A DNA stretch of 64,000 bases, taken from positions 62,001-126,000 of the forward strand of contig CAVQRN010000003.1 in assembly GCA_963715255.1 (NCBI GenBank), given 5' to 3'. The stretch is from JAHEEL01 sp963715255. GTDB lineage: Bacteria; Actinomycetota; Acidimicrobiia; Spongiisociales; UBA5794. The notes beneath the pieces were generated by a model. That model was not told where the DNA came from. It saw only the letters and a list, made by a program, of their open reading frames with translations, and ran no database searches. Below, piece after piece: positions 1 through 9,276 of this stretch. A program made the translations under genes and the position numbers. Position 1 is the first letter of the stretch, and every line of letters starts with the position of its first letter.

Positions 1-218
1 GCGTCGGCGACCGCCTGTTTCACCGTTGGACGGAGCACCGACACGCCAAACGACATCTCAAGCGTGTCGGGAGTCCCGAAGACTTCCCCACGCCCGGATA
101 CGGCGATGCCGCTCGCCGCCGCGCCTTCGGTTCCGGTGTTTTCGACCGTCACGTTTGGAGTACATGCTGCGACCAGGATCGCTGCCCCGGCCACCAGTCC
201 GATTACGAGTCGTCTCAC
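1..218 (-). CDS. SIMPL-domain (DUF541) lipoprotein, N-terminal part
   Basis: The GTG start at 218 follows a GGAGG ribosome-binding site with 5 nt spacing; the gene runs off the left edge after 72 codons. Residues 1-19 form a lipoprotein signal (basic VRR, hydrophobic core, lipobox LVAAC with Cys19), so the protein should be anchored outside the membrane. Residues about 38-61 read IAVSGRGEV..PDTLEMSFGVSV, which matches the opening beta-strand of SIMPL/DUF541 periplasmic proteins (ISVSGRGEV..PD..). The family role is poorly defined (envelope stress or signalling-complex association in a few cases). The family assignment is firm, the function is not. The rest of the domain lies outside the window. 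Confidence 0.8.
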   Translation of the reverse strand, partial: MRRLVIGLVAGAAILVAACTPNVTVENTGTEGAAASGIAVSGRGEVFGTPDTLEMSFGVSVLRPTVKQAVAD

Positions 219-396
219 GATTGCCTCCGTTGAAGTGTCACCTATGAGACGATCGTACGCCTTCAAACAGTTCCCGGCCCATATCGAAAGAATCAGCCGG
301 AGGTGCGAGCTTCACGAGATCTTCATCCGCCGCGTCGTACGGCATTCATGGTGCGCGACTTCACTTGGAGCACGACCCGAGACAAGGAGAAGTCCA

Positions 397-1174
397 ATGA
401 AGGTGAAGTTCCGTTCCTCCCAAGCCTTGTTGCTTGGTGCCGCGGGCGTTGGTGGCCGTGATCGGCGTCGCATCCGTCGCCGCCGGCGCGGCGTCCGACT
501 CCGACGCGAGAGCGACCGCTTCGACCGCCACTGCTACACAAGCGCCTGTCGGTTCCCTCACCGCAGACGAGGCCGCCGGCATCGTCTTCATGCGTGAAGA
601 GGAGAAGCTTGCCCACGACGCGTATGTGACGTTCGCTGATCTCTACGGTCGGCCGATCTTCTCGAATATTGCCTCCGCCGAGACGACCCACATGACGGCA
701 GTTCTCGGACTCATCCAGGCGCATGGTCTTGACGACCCGACGGACGGAAACGAAATCGGGACGTTCCAGAATGCAGACCTTCAGCAGCTGTACGACGATC
801 TGATCACGGCCGGATCGGTGGATCTGACCGCCGCGCTTCAAGTCGGTGCGATCATCGAGGAAGTCGACATCCTTGATCTTGAGGAGCGCCTCGCCGGGAC
901 GACTGGTGCCGACATCGTCCGGGTCTACGAGAATCTGTTGCGGGGATCCGAGAACCACCTTCGGGCATTCGTATCACAACTCGAATTGGCGGGTATCGAC
1001 CGTGCCCCCACGCACATGAATGAGGATGCATATCGAGCGATCCTCGGGTCGGGGATGGACCGCGGCGGATCGTACGGTTCAGGTCGCAACGGTGACGGAG
1101 CGTGTGACGAGAGCGGCCATGGCCAACAAGGCCAAGGTCAGGGTGGCCGGGGCCTGGGTGGCCAAGGCGGCTAG
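397..1174 (+). CDS. DUF2202 ferritin-like secreted protein (frameshifted in signal peptide)
   Basis: The DUF2202 domain, a ferritin-like four-helix fold, is visible in the frame ending at 1174. It has EEEKLAHDAY near its start, then AETTHM, EEVDILDLEE and SENHLRAF, which are the Glu/His/Asp positions that usually bind a di-metal centre. A Gly/Gln-rich tail (GQGQGGRGLGGQGG) ends the protein. The best start is ATG 397, six bases after AAGGAGA, but it lies in a different frame; the downstream frame has a stop at 404 and only a TTG at 434. Dropping one G from GGG 444-446 joins them into a continuous signal peptide (MKVKFRSSQALLLGAA..LVAVIGVASVAAG) and a 258-residue protein. Substrate and role are unknown; metal or redox handling outside the membrane is the guess from the fold. 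Confidence 0.75.
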
Positions 1175-1223
1175 ACCGGCCCAGTCCCCGAACCCACGAT
1201 CCGAGAACTCCGCGTCCGGGTGA

Positions 1224-2051
1224 TCAGAAGGCGAGTGCGACGATGGCCCCCATTGCCAGCACGATGCCCACGGTCTGTCCCGGGCGCGGTCGTTCATGGA
1301 GGACGATGACGGCCGTGACTGCAGTGAATGCGGGGTAGAGCGAGGAGAGCACGGCACTGATGCCGAGCGGCCCCCGCTGGAGAGCGAGGGCTATCGCGAC
1401 GTTCGCTGCCATATCCAGATTCCCCAGGACGGCGAGCATGCCGAGATCGCGTCCCTTGGGTGGCGCAGCGACTCTCTTGAACCCTGCGATGGCGAAGGCG
1501 ATGGGAATCGTCGTGCCACGAGCGCCGACGAGCGGCCACAGGCCGGACGCCTCGGACGTCTGAGCAAATGCGATGAAGAAGATGCCGAATGCGGCGCCGG
1601 CCAGAACCGCACGACCGACCATCCGGACGTCGGTGCCTCGACTTGCCGGGTTGATGCCAATGAGAAGCACCGCTCCGAGAGCGAGACCGATCCCGATCCA
1701 ATGCCGTGGGGACATCTCAGCTCCCCGGCTGAGATCGACGATGACCGGAATCACCGCAGTGGTTGCTCCGGCGATCGGCGCAACGATCGTCATCGAACCC
1801 GATGCAAGGGTCGAGTAGAGCGCAGCCAGACCGGCGAGACCGATCACTCCGGCCAGCGCTCCCCACAGGATGTCGGCCGTGGTCACAGTCTCAGCGGGAA
1901 CGACGATGAGGCCGATGATCAGCACTCCGAGCCCCAGTGTCTGAGACCAGGCCGTCACGGTCCAGACCGACGAGCGTCGGGTGGAGATACCTCCGAGGAA
2001 GTCCCCGAGTCCGTAGAAGACGGCGGAAGCGAGTGCGAGGATCTGGCTCAT
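1224..2051 (-). CDS. EamA/DMT-superfamily transporter
   Basis: A 275-residue protein with about ten hydrophobic helices arranged as two EamA halves (residues about 1-130 and 145-275). It opens with LALASAVFYGLGDFLGG and has the typical second-half stretch ISAVLSSLYPAFTAVTAVIVLHERP near the C-terminus, where the E-R/P after helix 9 is characteristic of drug/metabolite exporters. Length matches the family. It should move a small metabolite across the cytoplasmic membrane; the substrate cannot be read from sequence. It is transcribed in the same direction as the ribokinase gene upstream (109-nt gap). A TACGCT hexamer lies 10 nt before the ATG. It converges on the DUF2202 gene. Confidence 0.85.
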   Translation of the reverse strand: MSQILALASAVFYGLGDFLGGISTRRSSVWTVTAWSQTLGLGVLIIGLIVVPAETVTTADILWGALAGVIGLAGLAALYSTLASGSMTIVAPIAGATTAVIPVIVDLSRGAEMSPRHWIGIGLALGAVLLIGINPASRGTDVRMVGRAVLAGAAFGIFFIAFAQTSEASGLWPLVGARGTTIPIAFAIAGFKRVAAPPKGRDLGMLAVLGNLDMAANVAIALALQRGPLGISAVLSSLYPAFTAVTAVIVLHERPRPGQTVGIVLAMGAIVALAF

Positions 2052-2159
2052 TCGGTGACGGAGCGTACCGGTGAGATCGCCACCGCAGAGAACCCCGGCA
2101 CATCATCTTCATCCGACGGGGCCCAAACCGACGTGGAGCTGCGGCGGCGGATGGTTGCG

Positions 2160-3095
2160 CTAGAGAAGCTCCGACGGCAGACCGATTGTTGCCGCAACGG
2201 CGGCCACGTCGTCGAATTCCGGGAGTGCGAGTCCGCTGCGCGAAATCGACACTGCTGCTGCGGCGTTCGCGAAGGTGATTGCCTCGATCCAGTCGACTCC
2301 CCACGCACGCTTGACGGCGAGCGCCGCCACGAATACGTCCCCTGCCCCGGTCTCATCGACCGCCTCAACGGCTGCGGTCGGGATCGACCTCATGGAACCG
2401 TCGGAGGCGAAGAGAGCGCCTGCGGGTCCCAGCTTGAGGATCGCCCTGCGCACACCCATCGCCATCAGGTCTCGAGCAGCAAGCATTGGAGTGGCCTCGT
2501 CATGGAGAGACCGTCCGGTGAGCGCTTCGGTTTCGAGGGCGTTGGGGGTGATTACGTCCGCCCCGACGAGGGAGTGCGTTGATGCCTGCTCGGGGGACGC
2601 TGGATCGAGGTAGATCGGCACGGACGATTCTTGCGACCAGTCGATCAGTCGATCGACCGTGTCTGCCGGAACCTCGCTCTGGGTGATCACGATGTCACAG
2701 GAGGCGAGGGCGTCGAGTGCCGGAGTGACATTGTCCCACGCCAGGAGGGAATTCGCACCCGGAGTGAACACCAGCGAGCGATGTCTGCCTTCGATGAGTT
2801 GGATCACGACGAAACCGGTCCGTCGCTCGCTTGTTGTGACGACATGAGTCACGTCGACACCGTCGCCGTTCGTTGCATGGACGCACAGGCGTCCGAACTC
2901 GTCGTCACCGACGCACCCCACGAGCACGGCGTCAGCACCGAGGCGAGCGGCGGCACGGGCCTGGTTCGCGCCTTTCCCACCCGGCTCGATGAGGTAGCGC
3001 TCGGCGAGGTACGCACCGTCCTCCGTCCGGTGTTCACCTCCGAACAGGTGAATGTCCATGTTGAGGCCACCGACGACGCCGATCCTCGGTCTCAC
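2160..3095 (-). CDS. Ribokinase-like PfkB-family sugar kinase
   Basis: Phosphorylates a sugar or nucleoside hydroxyl using ATP; the closest family pattern is ribokinase. The chosen GTG 3095 gives VRPRIGVVGGLNMD at the N-terminus, follows an AGGA/GAGG site by about 8 nt, and yields 311 residues, the usual size. Visible motifs are the substrate-binding GGKGANQA (PfkB signature 1, about residue 42), D-P-A-S-P in the centre, and DETGAGDVFVAAL with the catalytic Asp and anion hole near residue 250. A longer in-frame extension to 3182 carries no conserved sequence. Substrate (ribose versus another pentose or nucleoside) is unproven because no sugar-uptake or phosphorylase gene is adjacent. Confidence 0.85.
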   Translation of the reverse strand: MRPRIGVVGGLNMDIHLFGGEHRTEDGAYLAERYLIEPGGKGANQARAAARLGADAVLVGCVGDDEFGRLCVHATNGDGVDVTHVVTTSERRTGFVVIQLIEGRHRSLVFTPGANSLLAWDNVTPALDALASCDIVITQSEVPADTVDRLIDWSQESSVPIYLDPASPEQASTHSLVGADVITPNALETEALTGRSLHDEATPMLAARDLMAMGVRRAILKLGPAGALFASDGSMRSIPTAAVEAVDETGAGDVFVAALAVKRAWGVDWIEAITFANAAAAVSISRSGLALPEFDDVAAVAATIGLPSELL

Positions 3096-3197
3096 CGACG
3101 TTTCCTCATGGGACCCAGTATCTGCGCTCGGATCTCGGTTGGGAGCATGGGTCGACGATACCCGACACGTGCCGATGTCCATGTTGGATGTGTTCTC

Positions 3198-3936
3198 TCA
3201 CTCCCACCGTAGGAAGCGCGAAGCCAGTACCGCCGATGCAAGGAAGATCAGGCCCAGGGTCAACCACGAGAGGCCCGCATCCAGGCTCAGCCAGCCGTCC
3301 TGCATCACACGAATCGCGTGGCGGAGCGGTGTGAGATCCCCCACCGTGCCCATCGCCCCGGAGAGGACCTCCGGCGGTGGGCCGGCGCCACCCAGCATCA
3401 GCATCAGGAACCACAACATCACACCCAGCGCTTGAGCAGCCCGTGCTGTGGGAAGCACCGCCCCGAGGAGCACCCCAAGGGACGCGAATGCCGAACGCGG
3501 TTAGCGCAAACCCGCCCAGCACCACGAGCAGCGAATCGGGTCCGCCCAAGTCGTACGCCGGCACCGCCACGGCGATCAGCACGACACTGCTGGCCGCTGC
3601 GATCACGAAAGTCACGATCACTTCGGATCCGACGATCACCCACGCCGGCATCGACGAGGCGTGGTAACGCTTGAGCACCCCCCGCTCGCGGTCGCCGGCG
3701 ATGTGTGCGGGGAGGCTGATCAGGCCCACGGACGCTGTCACGAGGGCGATATAGGCCGGCACGTAGTAGTCCATCGCGCCAACACCCCGGTAGAAATCCC
3801 CGTCGACATCGTTGCCAAACACTCCACCCATGACGAAGAGAACGAGCAGCGGCAATGCCACGGCGAAGAGCACGGTGATCGGTTCACGGATGAAGAGCTT
3901 CAGTTGGAGCCAGGACATCTTTGCCAGCATCCTCAC
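3198..3936 (-). CDS. ABC-2 type transporter permease (frameshifted)
   Basis: Membrane subunit of an ABC exporter paired with the ATPase gene directly upstream (GTG start overlaps the ATPase TGA as GTGA, implying translational coupling). The N-terminal part has the ABC-2 pattern: LFIREPITVLFAVALPLLVLF, then an outer loop and several helices ending LTAFGI. The reading frame then changes. The C-terminal ABC-2 segment (SLGVLLGAVLPTARAAQALG, LRHAIRVMQDGW) is in another frame, ending at 3198. Removing the single base at 3486 restores a 245-residue permease of normal length. As sequenced it would be truncated; either a recent loss or a sequence error. Confidence 0.8.
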
Positions 3937-4850
3937 GAAGTCACTCCTTCGTCACCAGTCAGAGCGAGGAAGACGTCTTCGAGGGTCGTTCGCTCCACGC
4001 GCAAGTCCGCCGGAACGATCCCGTGCTCGACGAGGGCCGCAGCCACGTACGCGAGCACGGGGCCATTGCCACGTACTTCGTACCTGTCCCTGTCCCGGGA
4101 GACTGCGGTGACGCAAGGCACCGCCTCCAGCCACCTCACCTCGGCGGTCCCATCGAAGGTGAACCGAACTCGAACACCGCCGCCGAAACGGCCGATGAGG
4201 CCCTGCGGAGTTCCTTCGGCAACGACCATTCCCCGGTCGATCACGATCAGGCGATCACACAGGCTCTCTGCCTCGTCCATGAAGTGCGTCACGAGCACGA
4301 CCGTTGTTCCGCCGTCGCGTATCTGCCGGATCAGATTCCACGCAATGCGCCGCGACGAAGGGTCGAGTCCGGTCGTCATCTCGTCCAAGAACACGATCTG
4401 CGGATTGTTCACGAGTGCGAGGGCAACCAAGAGCCTCTGTTGCTGACCTCCCGACAGGGTCCCGAACGCAGCGGTGCGCTTCTCGGAGAGTCCCCACTGT
4501 TCCATGACCGTTTCCCAGGCGCTGCCTTGTCTGTTGAGCGAAGAGAAGAGATCGAGGGCTTCCCACACCTTGATGCGATCCGGCAGCGCCGATTCCTGGA
4601 GCTGTGAACCGATCCGGCGTCGGATCTCGCCCGCATCGTGGATCGGATCGAATCCGAGGATATTCACCGAGCCGCCATCGATCCGACGCAGACCCTGCAG
4701 ACTCTCGACGGTGGTGGTCTTGCCGGCCCCATTTGGCCCCAGTATCCCGAAGATCTCACCTCGGGCGACCGAGAACGACACGTCTTCGACAGCTACGACG
4801 CTGCCGTATCGCTTCTGCAGGTGCTCGACGCGCACCACCGGATCCGCCAT
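3933..4850 (-). CDS. ABC-2 transporter ATP-binding protein
   Basis: 305-residue ATPase driving export through the adjacent ABC-2 permease. Walker A GPNGAGKT (residues 38-45), Q-loop in SQLQES, signature LSGGQQQR, Walker B IVFLDE, D-loop TTGLD and the switch His in VTHFMDE are all intact. A C-terminal region of about 85 residues after the nucleotide-binding domain is typical of the daunorubicin/NatA-like group (DrrA type). ATG 4850 follows GGGAGG by three bases. The 162-nt gap to the divergent YyaL gene must hold its promoter. Substrate (drug, lipid or ion) is unknown. Confidence 0.9.
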   Translation of the reverse strand: MADPVVRVEHLQKRYGSVVAVEDVSFSVARGEIFGILGPNGAGKTTTVESLQGLRRIDGGSVNILGFDPIHDAGEIRRRIGSQLQESALPDRIKVWEALDLFSSLNRQGSAWETVMEQWGLSEKRTAAFGTLSGGQQQRLLVALALVNNPQIVFLDEMTTGLDPSSRRIAWNLIRQIRDGGTTVVLVTHFMDEAESLCDRLIVIDRGMVVAEGTPQGLIGRFGGGVRVRFTFDGTAEVRWLEAVPCVTAVSRDRDRYEVRGNGPVLAYVAAALVEHGIVPADLRVERTTLEDVFLALTGDEGVTS

Positions 4851-4999
4851 GGGCCTCCCGTCCCAACCACTCTACGCATCGCTGCCTCTGCCGCCGGCGC
4901 GAACGGTCCCTTCCTCCGGTACCGGCAGGAGGGTCTTCCAACGCCTTCGCAACAGCGTTCTTGACCGCGGCGTTGCGTTCACGAACGTGGCGTGTCGGG

Positions 5000-5005
5000 T
5001 AGCGT
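5000..5005 (+). promoter_or_regulatory. Putative -10 box (TAGCGT), near-leaderless transcript
   Basis: TAGCGT ends 7 nt before ATG 5013, and no Shine-Dalgarno sequence is present. The spacing would place transcription initiation at or next to the start codon. No convincing -35 box is visible. Confidence 0.45.
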
Positions 5006-5012
5006 TGTCCGC

Positions 5013-7037
5013 ATGCCGAACCGCCTCAGCGCCGCTTCTTCGCCGTATCTGCTCCAACATGCCGACAACCCGGTCGACTGGTGGGAGTGGGGGACCGAAG
5101 CGTTTGCTGAAGCTATCGAACGTGACGTGCCGGTTCTGCTCTCGGTTGGGTACGCCGCGTGCCACTGGTGCCACGTCATGGCACACGAGTCGTTCGAGGA
5201 CGAGGACACCGCACGTCTCTTGAATGACCGGTTTGTGAGCATCAAGGTCGACCGCGAGGAACGACCGGACGTCGACCGGATCTACATGGATGCCGTCACG
5301 GCAACGACGGGCCACGGCGGCTGGCCGATGACGGTGTTTCTGACGCCTGATGCCAAGCCTTTCTATGCCGGTACCTACTTCCCGAAGGAACGGCGTCACG
5401 GCATGGCGTCGTTCGTGGACGTTCTGCGTGCGATCGACGACGCGTGGACTCACCGGCGCGATGGACTGATCGGCCAGTCCGACGAAATCACACGCCTGAT
5501 CGCCGAGAAATCCGGCGTGTCTTCGGATGCGCCGTCGGCCGGGGAGATCGAACTCGCCGTCGACGCCATTGCGTCAACGTTCGATCCATCCGGCGGCGGA
5601 TTCGGCCGGGCGCCGAAGTTCCCCCAACCCTCGACGCTCGAGTTCCTCCTCCGATTCGGCGTTCTCCGCCCGGACAGCGATCGATCAGCGACTGCGCTGG
5701 CCATGGTCGAGACCAGCCTTGACAAGATGGCGAGGGGCGGGATCTACGACCACCTCGAAGGCGGCTTCGCCCGCTACTCCGTGGACGACCGATGGCTCGT
5801 ACCGCACTTCGAGAAGATGCTCTACGACAATGCCCTGCTCGCCCGGCTGTATCTCCGGGCCTGGCAGGTGATCGGACAACCCTGGATGCTCGACACGGCA
5901 CGCGAGACACTCGACTACCTCGCTCGCGACATGATCGACCCGTCGGGAGGCATCCACTCGGCGGAGGACGCTGATGCCCGAGGTCGGGAAGGATCATTCG
6001 CCGTCTGGACATGGGACGACCTCGTCGAGGTCCTTGGCGAAGAGGTCGATGTCGGCGCAGCGATTTACGGTGCAACTCCGGAAGGGAACTTCGAGGGAGC
6101 GAACATCCTGCATGTTCCGGATCCCGTCATCGATGTCGCAGCGCGGCTTGGCGTCACCGAGGACGAGCTACGGGAGCGGAAGAGACGTATCGACGATCTC
6201 CTCCGTGAGCGACGGTCAAGGAGGGTTCGCCCTGATCGCGATGACAAGGTTGTCACGGCATGGAACGGACTTGCGCTTCGGGCGTTCGCAGAAGCCGCCG
6301 CGATCTTGAACAGTGACCGCTACTTGACGGTCGCTGAGGGGATCGCAGCGTTCCTCACCGGCCCGGTCCTGAACGGCGATCGACTCCTCCGGTCATGGCG
6401 GCAAGGGAGGGGAGGGCCGGATGGGTTCTGCGATGACTATGCCGCCGTCGCGATCGGCCTCTTCGCTCTGTATCAGACCACGGGAGAGGAACGCTGGTAC
6501 CGCCACGCCGAACAGTTCACGCAGGTAATGGTCGATCAGTTCGCTGACGATTCCGGTGGGTTCTTCGCTACCGCTGCCGACGCGGCCCCACTCATCGCCA
6601 GACCGAAGAACGTGCACGACAATCCGACGCCGTCCGACAACGCCCTCGCTGCCGAGGCGCTCTCGACCCTCGCCGCGTTCACGGGGAGTGGAGAGGTGTA
6701 CACCCGGTTTGAACGCACGGTTCAGAGTGTCGGCCCGAGCCTCTCGACGCATCCTTGGGCGCACGGGCACATGCTCGGTGTGTGGATGGCCAATCCAGCC
6801 CTCGAGATCGCGGTCGTCGGCGAGCCCGTCGGCCGGCGACCGTTCCTCGACGTCGTGTGGGGACGATTCCGGCCGGATACCGTGGTCGCCGCAGGTGACG
6901 GGATCGCAAGCGCCGTACCACTGCTCGAAGGTCGCATGCCGGCAAGCGGTGCCCGCGTGTTCGTGTGCCGCGGGTTCGTCTGCGATCTCCCGGCGGAGTC
7001 ACCCGGGGATCTCGCCGCTCAGCTTGATCGATCCTGA
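5013..7037 (+). CDS. YyaL/SSP411-like thioredoxin-domain protein (DUF255)
   Basis: 674 residues. The N-terminal DUF255 thioredoxin-like domain is unmistakable: SPYLLQHADNPVDWWEWG, then GYAACHWCHVMAHESFED with the CxxC pair (CHWC), and GHGGWPMTVFLTPD. The rest is the (alpha/alpha)6-toroid, glycosidase-like region, with GGGFGRAPKFPQP and VPHFEKMLYDNA typical of the family (bacterial YyaL, human SPATA20). Biochemical role is unknown; the CxxC suggests redox sensing or catalysis and the toroid a carbohydrate-like ligand. ATG 5013 starts the conserved MPNRLSAASSPYL; upstream in-frame codons are unconserved. The 3' end overlaps the convergent CNNM gene by 19 nt. Confidence 0.9.
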   Translation: MPNRLSAASSPYLLQHADNPVDWWEWGTEAFAEAIERDVPVLLSVGYAACHWCHVMAHESFEDEDTARLLNDRFVSIKVDREERPDVDRIYMDAVTATTGHGGWPMTVFLTPDAKPFYAGTYFPKERRHGMASFVDVLRAIDDAWTHRRDGLIGQSDEITRLIAEKSGVSSDAPSAGEIELAVDAIASTFDPSGGGFGRAPKFPQPSTLEFLLRFGVLRPDSDRSATALAMVETSLDKMARGGIYDHLEGGFARYSVDDRWLVPHFEKMLYDNALLARLYLRAWQVIGQPWMLDTARETLDYLARDMIDPSGGIHSAEDADARGREGSFAVWTWDDLVEVLGEEVDVGAAIYGATPEGNFEGANILHVPDPVIDVAARLGVTEDELRERKRRIDDLLRERRSRRVRPDRDDKVVTAWNGLALRAFAEAAAILNSDRYLTVAEGIAAFLTGPVLNGDRLLRSWRQGRGGPDGFCDDYAAVAIGLFALYQTTGEERWYRHAEQFTQVMVDQFADDSGGFFATAADAAPLIARPKNVHDNPTPSDNALAAEALSTLAAFTGSGEVYTRFERTVQSVGPSLSTHPWAHGHMLGVWMANPALEIAVVGEPVGRRPFLDVVWGRFRPDTVVAAGDGIASAVPLLEGRMPASGARVFVCRGFVCDLPAESPGDLAAQLDRS

Positions 7038-8275
7038 TCGTTTCTCACTGCGTCGAGTGTCACGACCCGGTGCGGCTCGGCATCCAAGACCGTGATCAAC
7101 AAGCCTCCGACGTCGAACGCCTCGCCCCGCTCCGGTATACGTCCCGCGATCCCGACCACGAGACCGCCAACGGTGTGCCAGTCGCCGGACGGCAGCGCCA
7201 CCCCCGTCTCCGCTTCGAGGTCCTCGACGTCCGTCGCGGCGTCAAGCCGCCACCGGCCGGCCCCGGTCTTTCGCAACGCTGGTGGCAGGACCTCACCTTC
7301 GTCAGACACGCGACCGACGAGTTGCGCGGCGACATCTTCGATCGTCACGATCCCGGCGGTTCCACCGTGTTCATCAACCGCGACGGCGAGGTGTACTCCG
7401 CTGTGCTGCATTTCGGCAAGGAGGTCGATGACCCGCTTCGTCTCCGGCACGACGAGCTCTTCGGTCGCGACCGCGAGCACCGAAGTGTCCGGCGACTCGA
7501 TGACAGCTGCCGCAAGATCCTGGAGACGGACCACACCCCGGATGTCGTCGAGTCCTCCTTCGTACAAGGGGAGTCTGCGGTGCCCGCTATGGATCGCAAT
7601 CTCGAGCGCCTCACTGATCGTCGACTCAATCCCCACGGCGACGATCTCGGTTCTGGGCGTGAGAATGTCGTCGACGGTCCGATCCCCGAGATCGAACGCG
7701 CGCTCCATGAGATTTCGATCCGTCTCGTCGATGGATCCGGTAGCTGCAGCTTCCAACGCCAGTCTGCGCAGCTCCTGCTCCGTTACGACCGTCGACGTCG
7801 CGATACCGGTGCCCGGTGCTTGGAGATCTGCGAACGCCACCAGCACGGTGACGACCGGACGGAGCACCCATGCGAGGCCCGTCACGAGGCGAACGGTCGC
7901 CCGTGCCACGCTGTACGGATGGCGGACGGCGTAGGTTTTGGGTATCGCCTCGGCGTAGACGAAGAGAACGACGGTCAGAGCGATGGACGCGACGGTGACC
8001 CCGAGATTGTCGAAGTGGCGGCCCGAGAGCACCCCGGTGACCGTCGCGGCGCCGATCTGGACGAGGAGCACCACCAGCAGCACGGTGTTGAGGACGCGGG
8101 GAAGATCATCGAGGAGTCCGAGGAGCCTTGCGGAGCGGTGGTCGCCGTCGGCAGCCTGTACCTCGACGCGTACGCGCTGGACGCGCAGCAGCGATGCCTC
8201 AGCCGCGCCGAGTACCACGGCGGCGGCGAGTAGGACCACCAAGATGGCGACGAGCGCAAGATCGGTCCCGTTCAT
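7019..8275 (-). CDS. CNNM/CorC-family protein (DUF21 + CBS pair + CorC_HlyC)
   Basis: About 418 residues from MNGTDLALVA (ATG 8275); an ATG at 8293 adds six residues and cannot be excluded. Domain order: DUF21/CNNM membrane domain with four hydrophobic segments (residues about 1-150, including the conserved ..AEASLLR.. and YAEAIPKTYA), tandem CBS domains (LTPRTEIVAV; EHGGTAGIVTIEDV), and the CorC_HlyC C-terminal domain (GDWHTVGGLVVG). The family is linked to Mg2+/Co2+ transport or resistance; several members were misnamed hemolysin C. The CBS pair should bind an adenine nucleotide to control transport. Divergent from the hydrolase gene, whose promoter it overlaps. Confidence 0.88.
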   Translation of the reverse strand: MNGTDLALVAILVVLLAAAVVLGAAEASLLRVQRVRVEVQAADGDHRSARLLGLLDDLPRVLNTVLLVVLLVQIGAATVTGVLSGRHFDNLGVTVASIALTVVLFVYAEAIPKTYAVRHPYSVARATVRLVTGLAWVLRPVVTVLVAFADLQAPGTGIATSTVVTEQELRRLALEAAATGSIDETDRNLMERAFDLGDRTVDDILTPRTEIVAVGIESTISEALEIAIHSGHRRLPLYEGGLDDIRGVVRLQDLAAAVIESPDTSVLAVATEELVVPETKRVIDLLAEMQHSGVHLAVAVDEHGGTAGIVTIEDVAAQLVGRVSDEGEVLPPALRKTGAGRWRLDAATDVEDLEAETGVALPSGDWHTVGGLVVGIAGRIPERGEAFDVGGLLITVLDAEPHRVVTLDAVRNDQDRSS

Positions 8276-8297
8276 TCCCCAAGTCTCGCGCATTCGG

Positions 8298-8303
8298 TAG
8301 CGT
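8298..8303 (+). promoter_or_regulatory. Putative -10 box (TAGCGT)
   Basis: TAGCGT ends 6 nt before ATG 8310. The six spacer bases are GAGGGG, which could also serve as a weak ribosome-binding site if transcription starts further upstream. Confidence 0.4.
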
Positions 8304-8309
8304 GAGGGG

Positions 8310-9122
8310 ATGAAGCTGGCAAGAGTGATCGGCTTCGGACTCGTCGTGGCGTGTTTCGCCGTCGGAGGTTTGTGGATGCTTCAGGATCGACTCATCTACT
8401 TCCCCGGTCCCGACCCCGGCCCGGCCCCCGACTCGTGGGAGGAGCGCAGTGTCGAGACGAACGACGGCCTTGCACTCTCGGCATGGTTTCGCGTCGACGA
8501 TGCCGCAGTCGACCGACCCCTCGTGATCGTGTTCCCAGGAAACGCTGGGAATCGGTCGGGGCGGGTACCGCTTGGAAACCGGTTGGCGAGTGCTGGATAC
8601 GGCGTTGTTCTGATGGAGTACCGCGGCTACGGCGGCAACCCAGGGACACCGAGTGAGGCCGGACTGATCGCCGACGCCCTGGCCACTTCCAGGGCGGCGC
8701 GCACTCTCGGTTTCGGCGATGCCGGCGTCGTGTACTTCGGCGAGTCGCTCGGTGCCGCCGTCGCGATCGGCGCAGCTTCGGTGGATCCACCGGACGCGCT
8801 CGTCCTCGGGTCGCCGTTCACCTCCCTGGTCGACGTAGGACGCCACCACTACCCATGGCTGCCGGTCGGCACGCTGGTTCGCGATCACTATCCATCCCTT
8901 GAGCGGATCGAACGGGGCGAGATCCATGGTGTGCCCGCACTCGTCATCGGCGGCACGGCGGATAGAACGGTCCCGATCGAGCAGAGTCGAGCCATCGCCG
9001 AAGCGCTCGGGGCCCCGATCCACGAGGTCGTCGGTGTCGACCACAACGATCCATCGATCCGGTCGGCGCCGTCGATGGTGCGCGTCGTGTCCGAGTTCAT
9101 CGGGTCGATCGTCGACGGATGA
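8310..9122 (+). CDS. Membrane-anchored alpha/beta hydrolase
   Basis: 270 residues. An N-terminal hydrophobic helix (about residues 5-23) should anchor the enzyme with its domain outside or at the membrane. Catalytic features: oxyanion-side VFPGNAGNRSGR, nucleophile elbow GESLG (Ser near residue 150), acid in GGTADRTVP and histidine in VGVDHND. The pattern is that of the ABHD13/BEM46-like group of serine hydrolases; natural substrates are unknown. Length is normal. Confidence 0.85.
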   Translation: MKLARVIGFGLVVACFAVGGLWMLQDRLIYFPGPDPGPAPDSWEERSVETNDGLALSAWFRVDDAAVDRPLVIVFPGNAGNRSGRVPLGNRLASAGYGVVLMEYRGYGGNPGTPSEAGLIADALATSRAARTLGFGDAGVVYFGESLGAAVAIGAASVDPPDALVLGSPFTSLVDVGRHHYPWLPVGTLVRDHYPSLERIERGEIHGVPALVIGGTADRTVPIEQSRAIAEALGAPIHEVVGVDHNDPSIRSAPSMVRVVSEFIGSIVDG

Positions 9123-9276
9123 GCCCCCGCCCGGACGGTCGAGAACTCAGCTCGGCCGTCGATGTGTCGGTGCAGCAGACCGCGCAGCCGTCGAGCCTCA
9201 GGGATGAGGGCCGTTCGACCCTACCCGTCGAGAGTCGCTCAGGCTTGGATGCGTCCCTCCGAGATGGGCAGATGAG

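Noticed and set aside
1296..2582. 428-codon open frame on the plus strand
   Set aside because: It is antisense to the DMT transporter and ribokinase genes, is rich in Arg/Asp/Glu/His with no domain, and exists because GC-rich third positions remove stops from the opposite strand.
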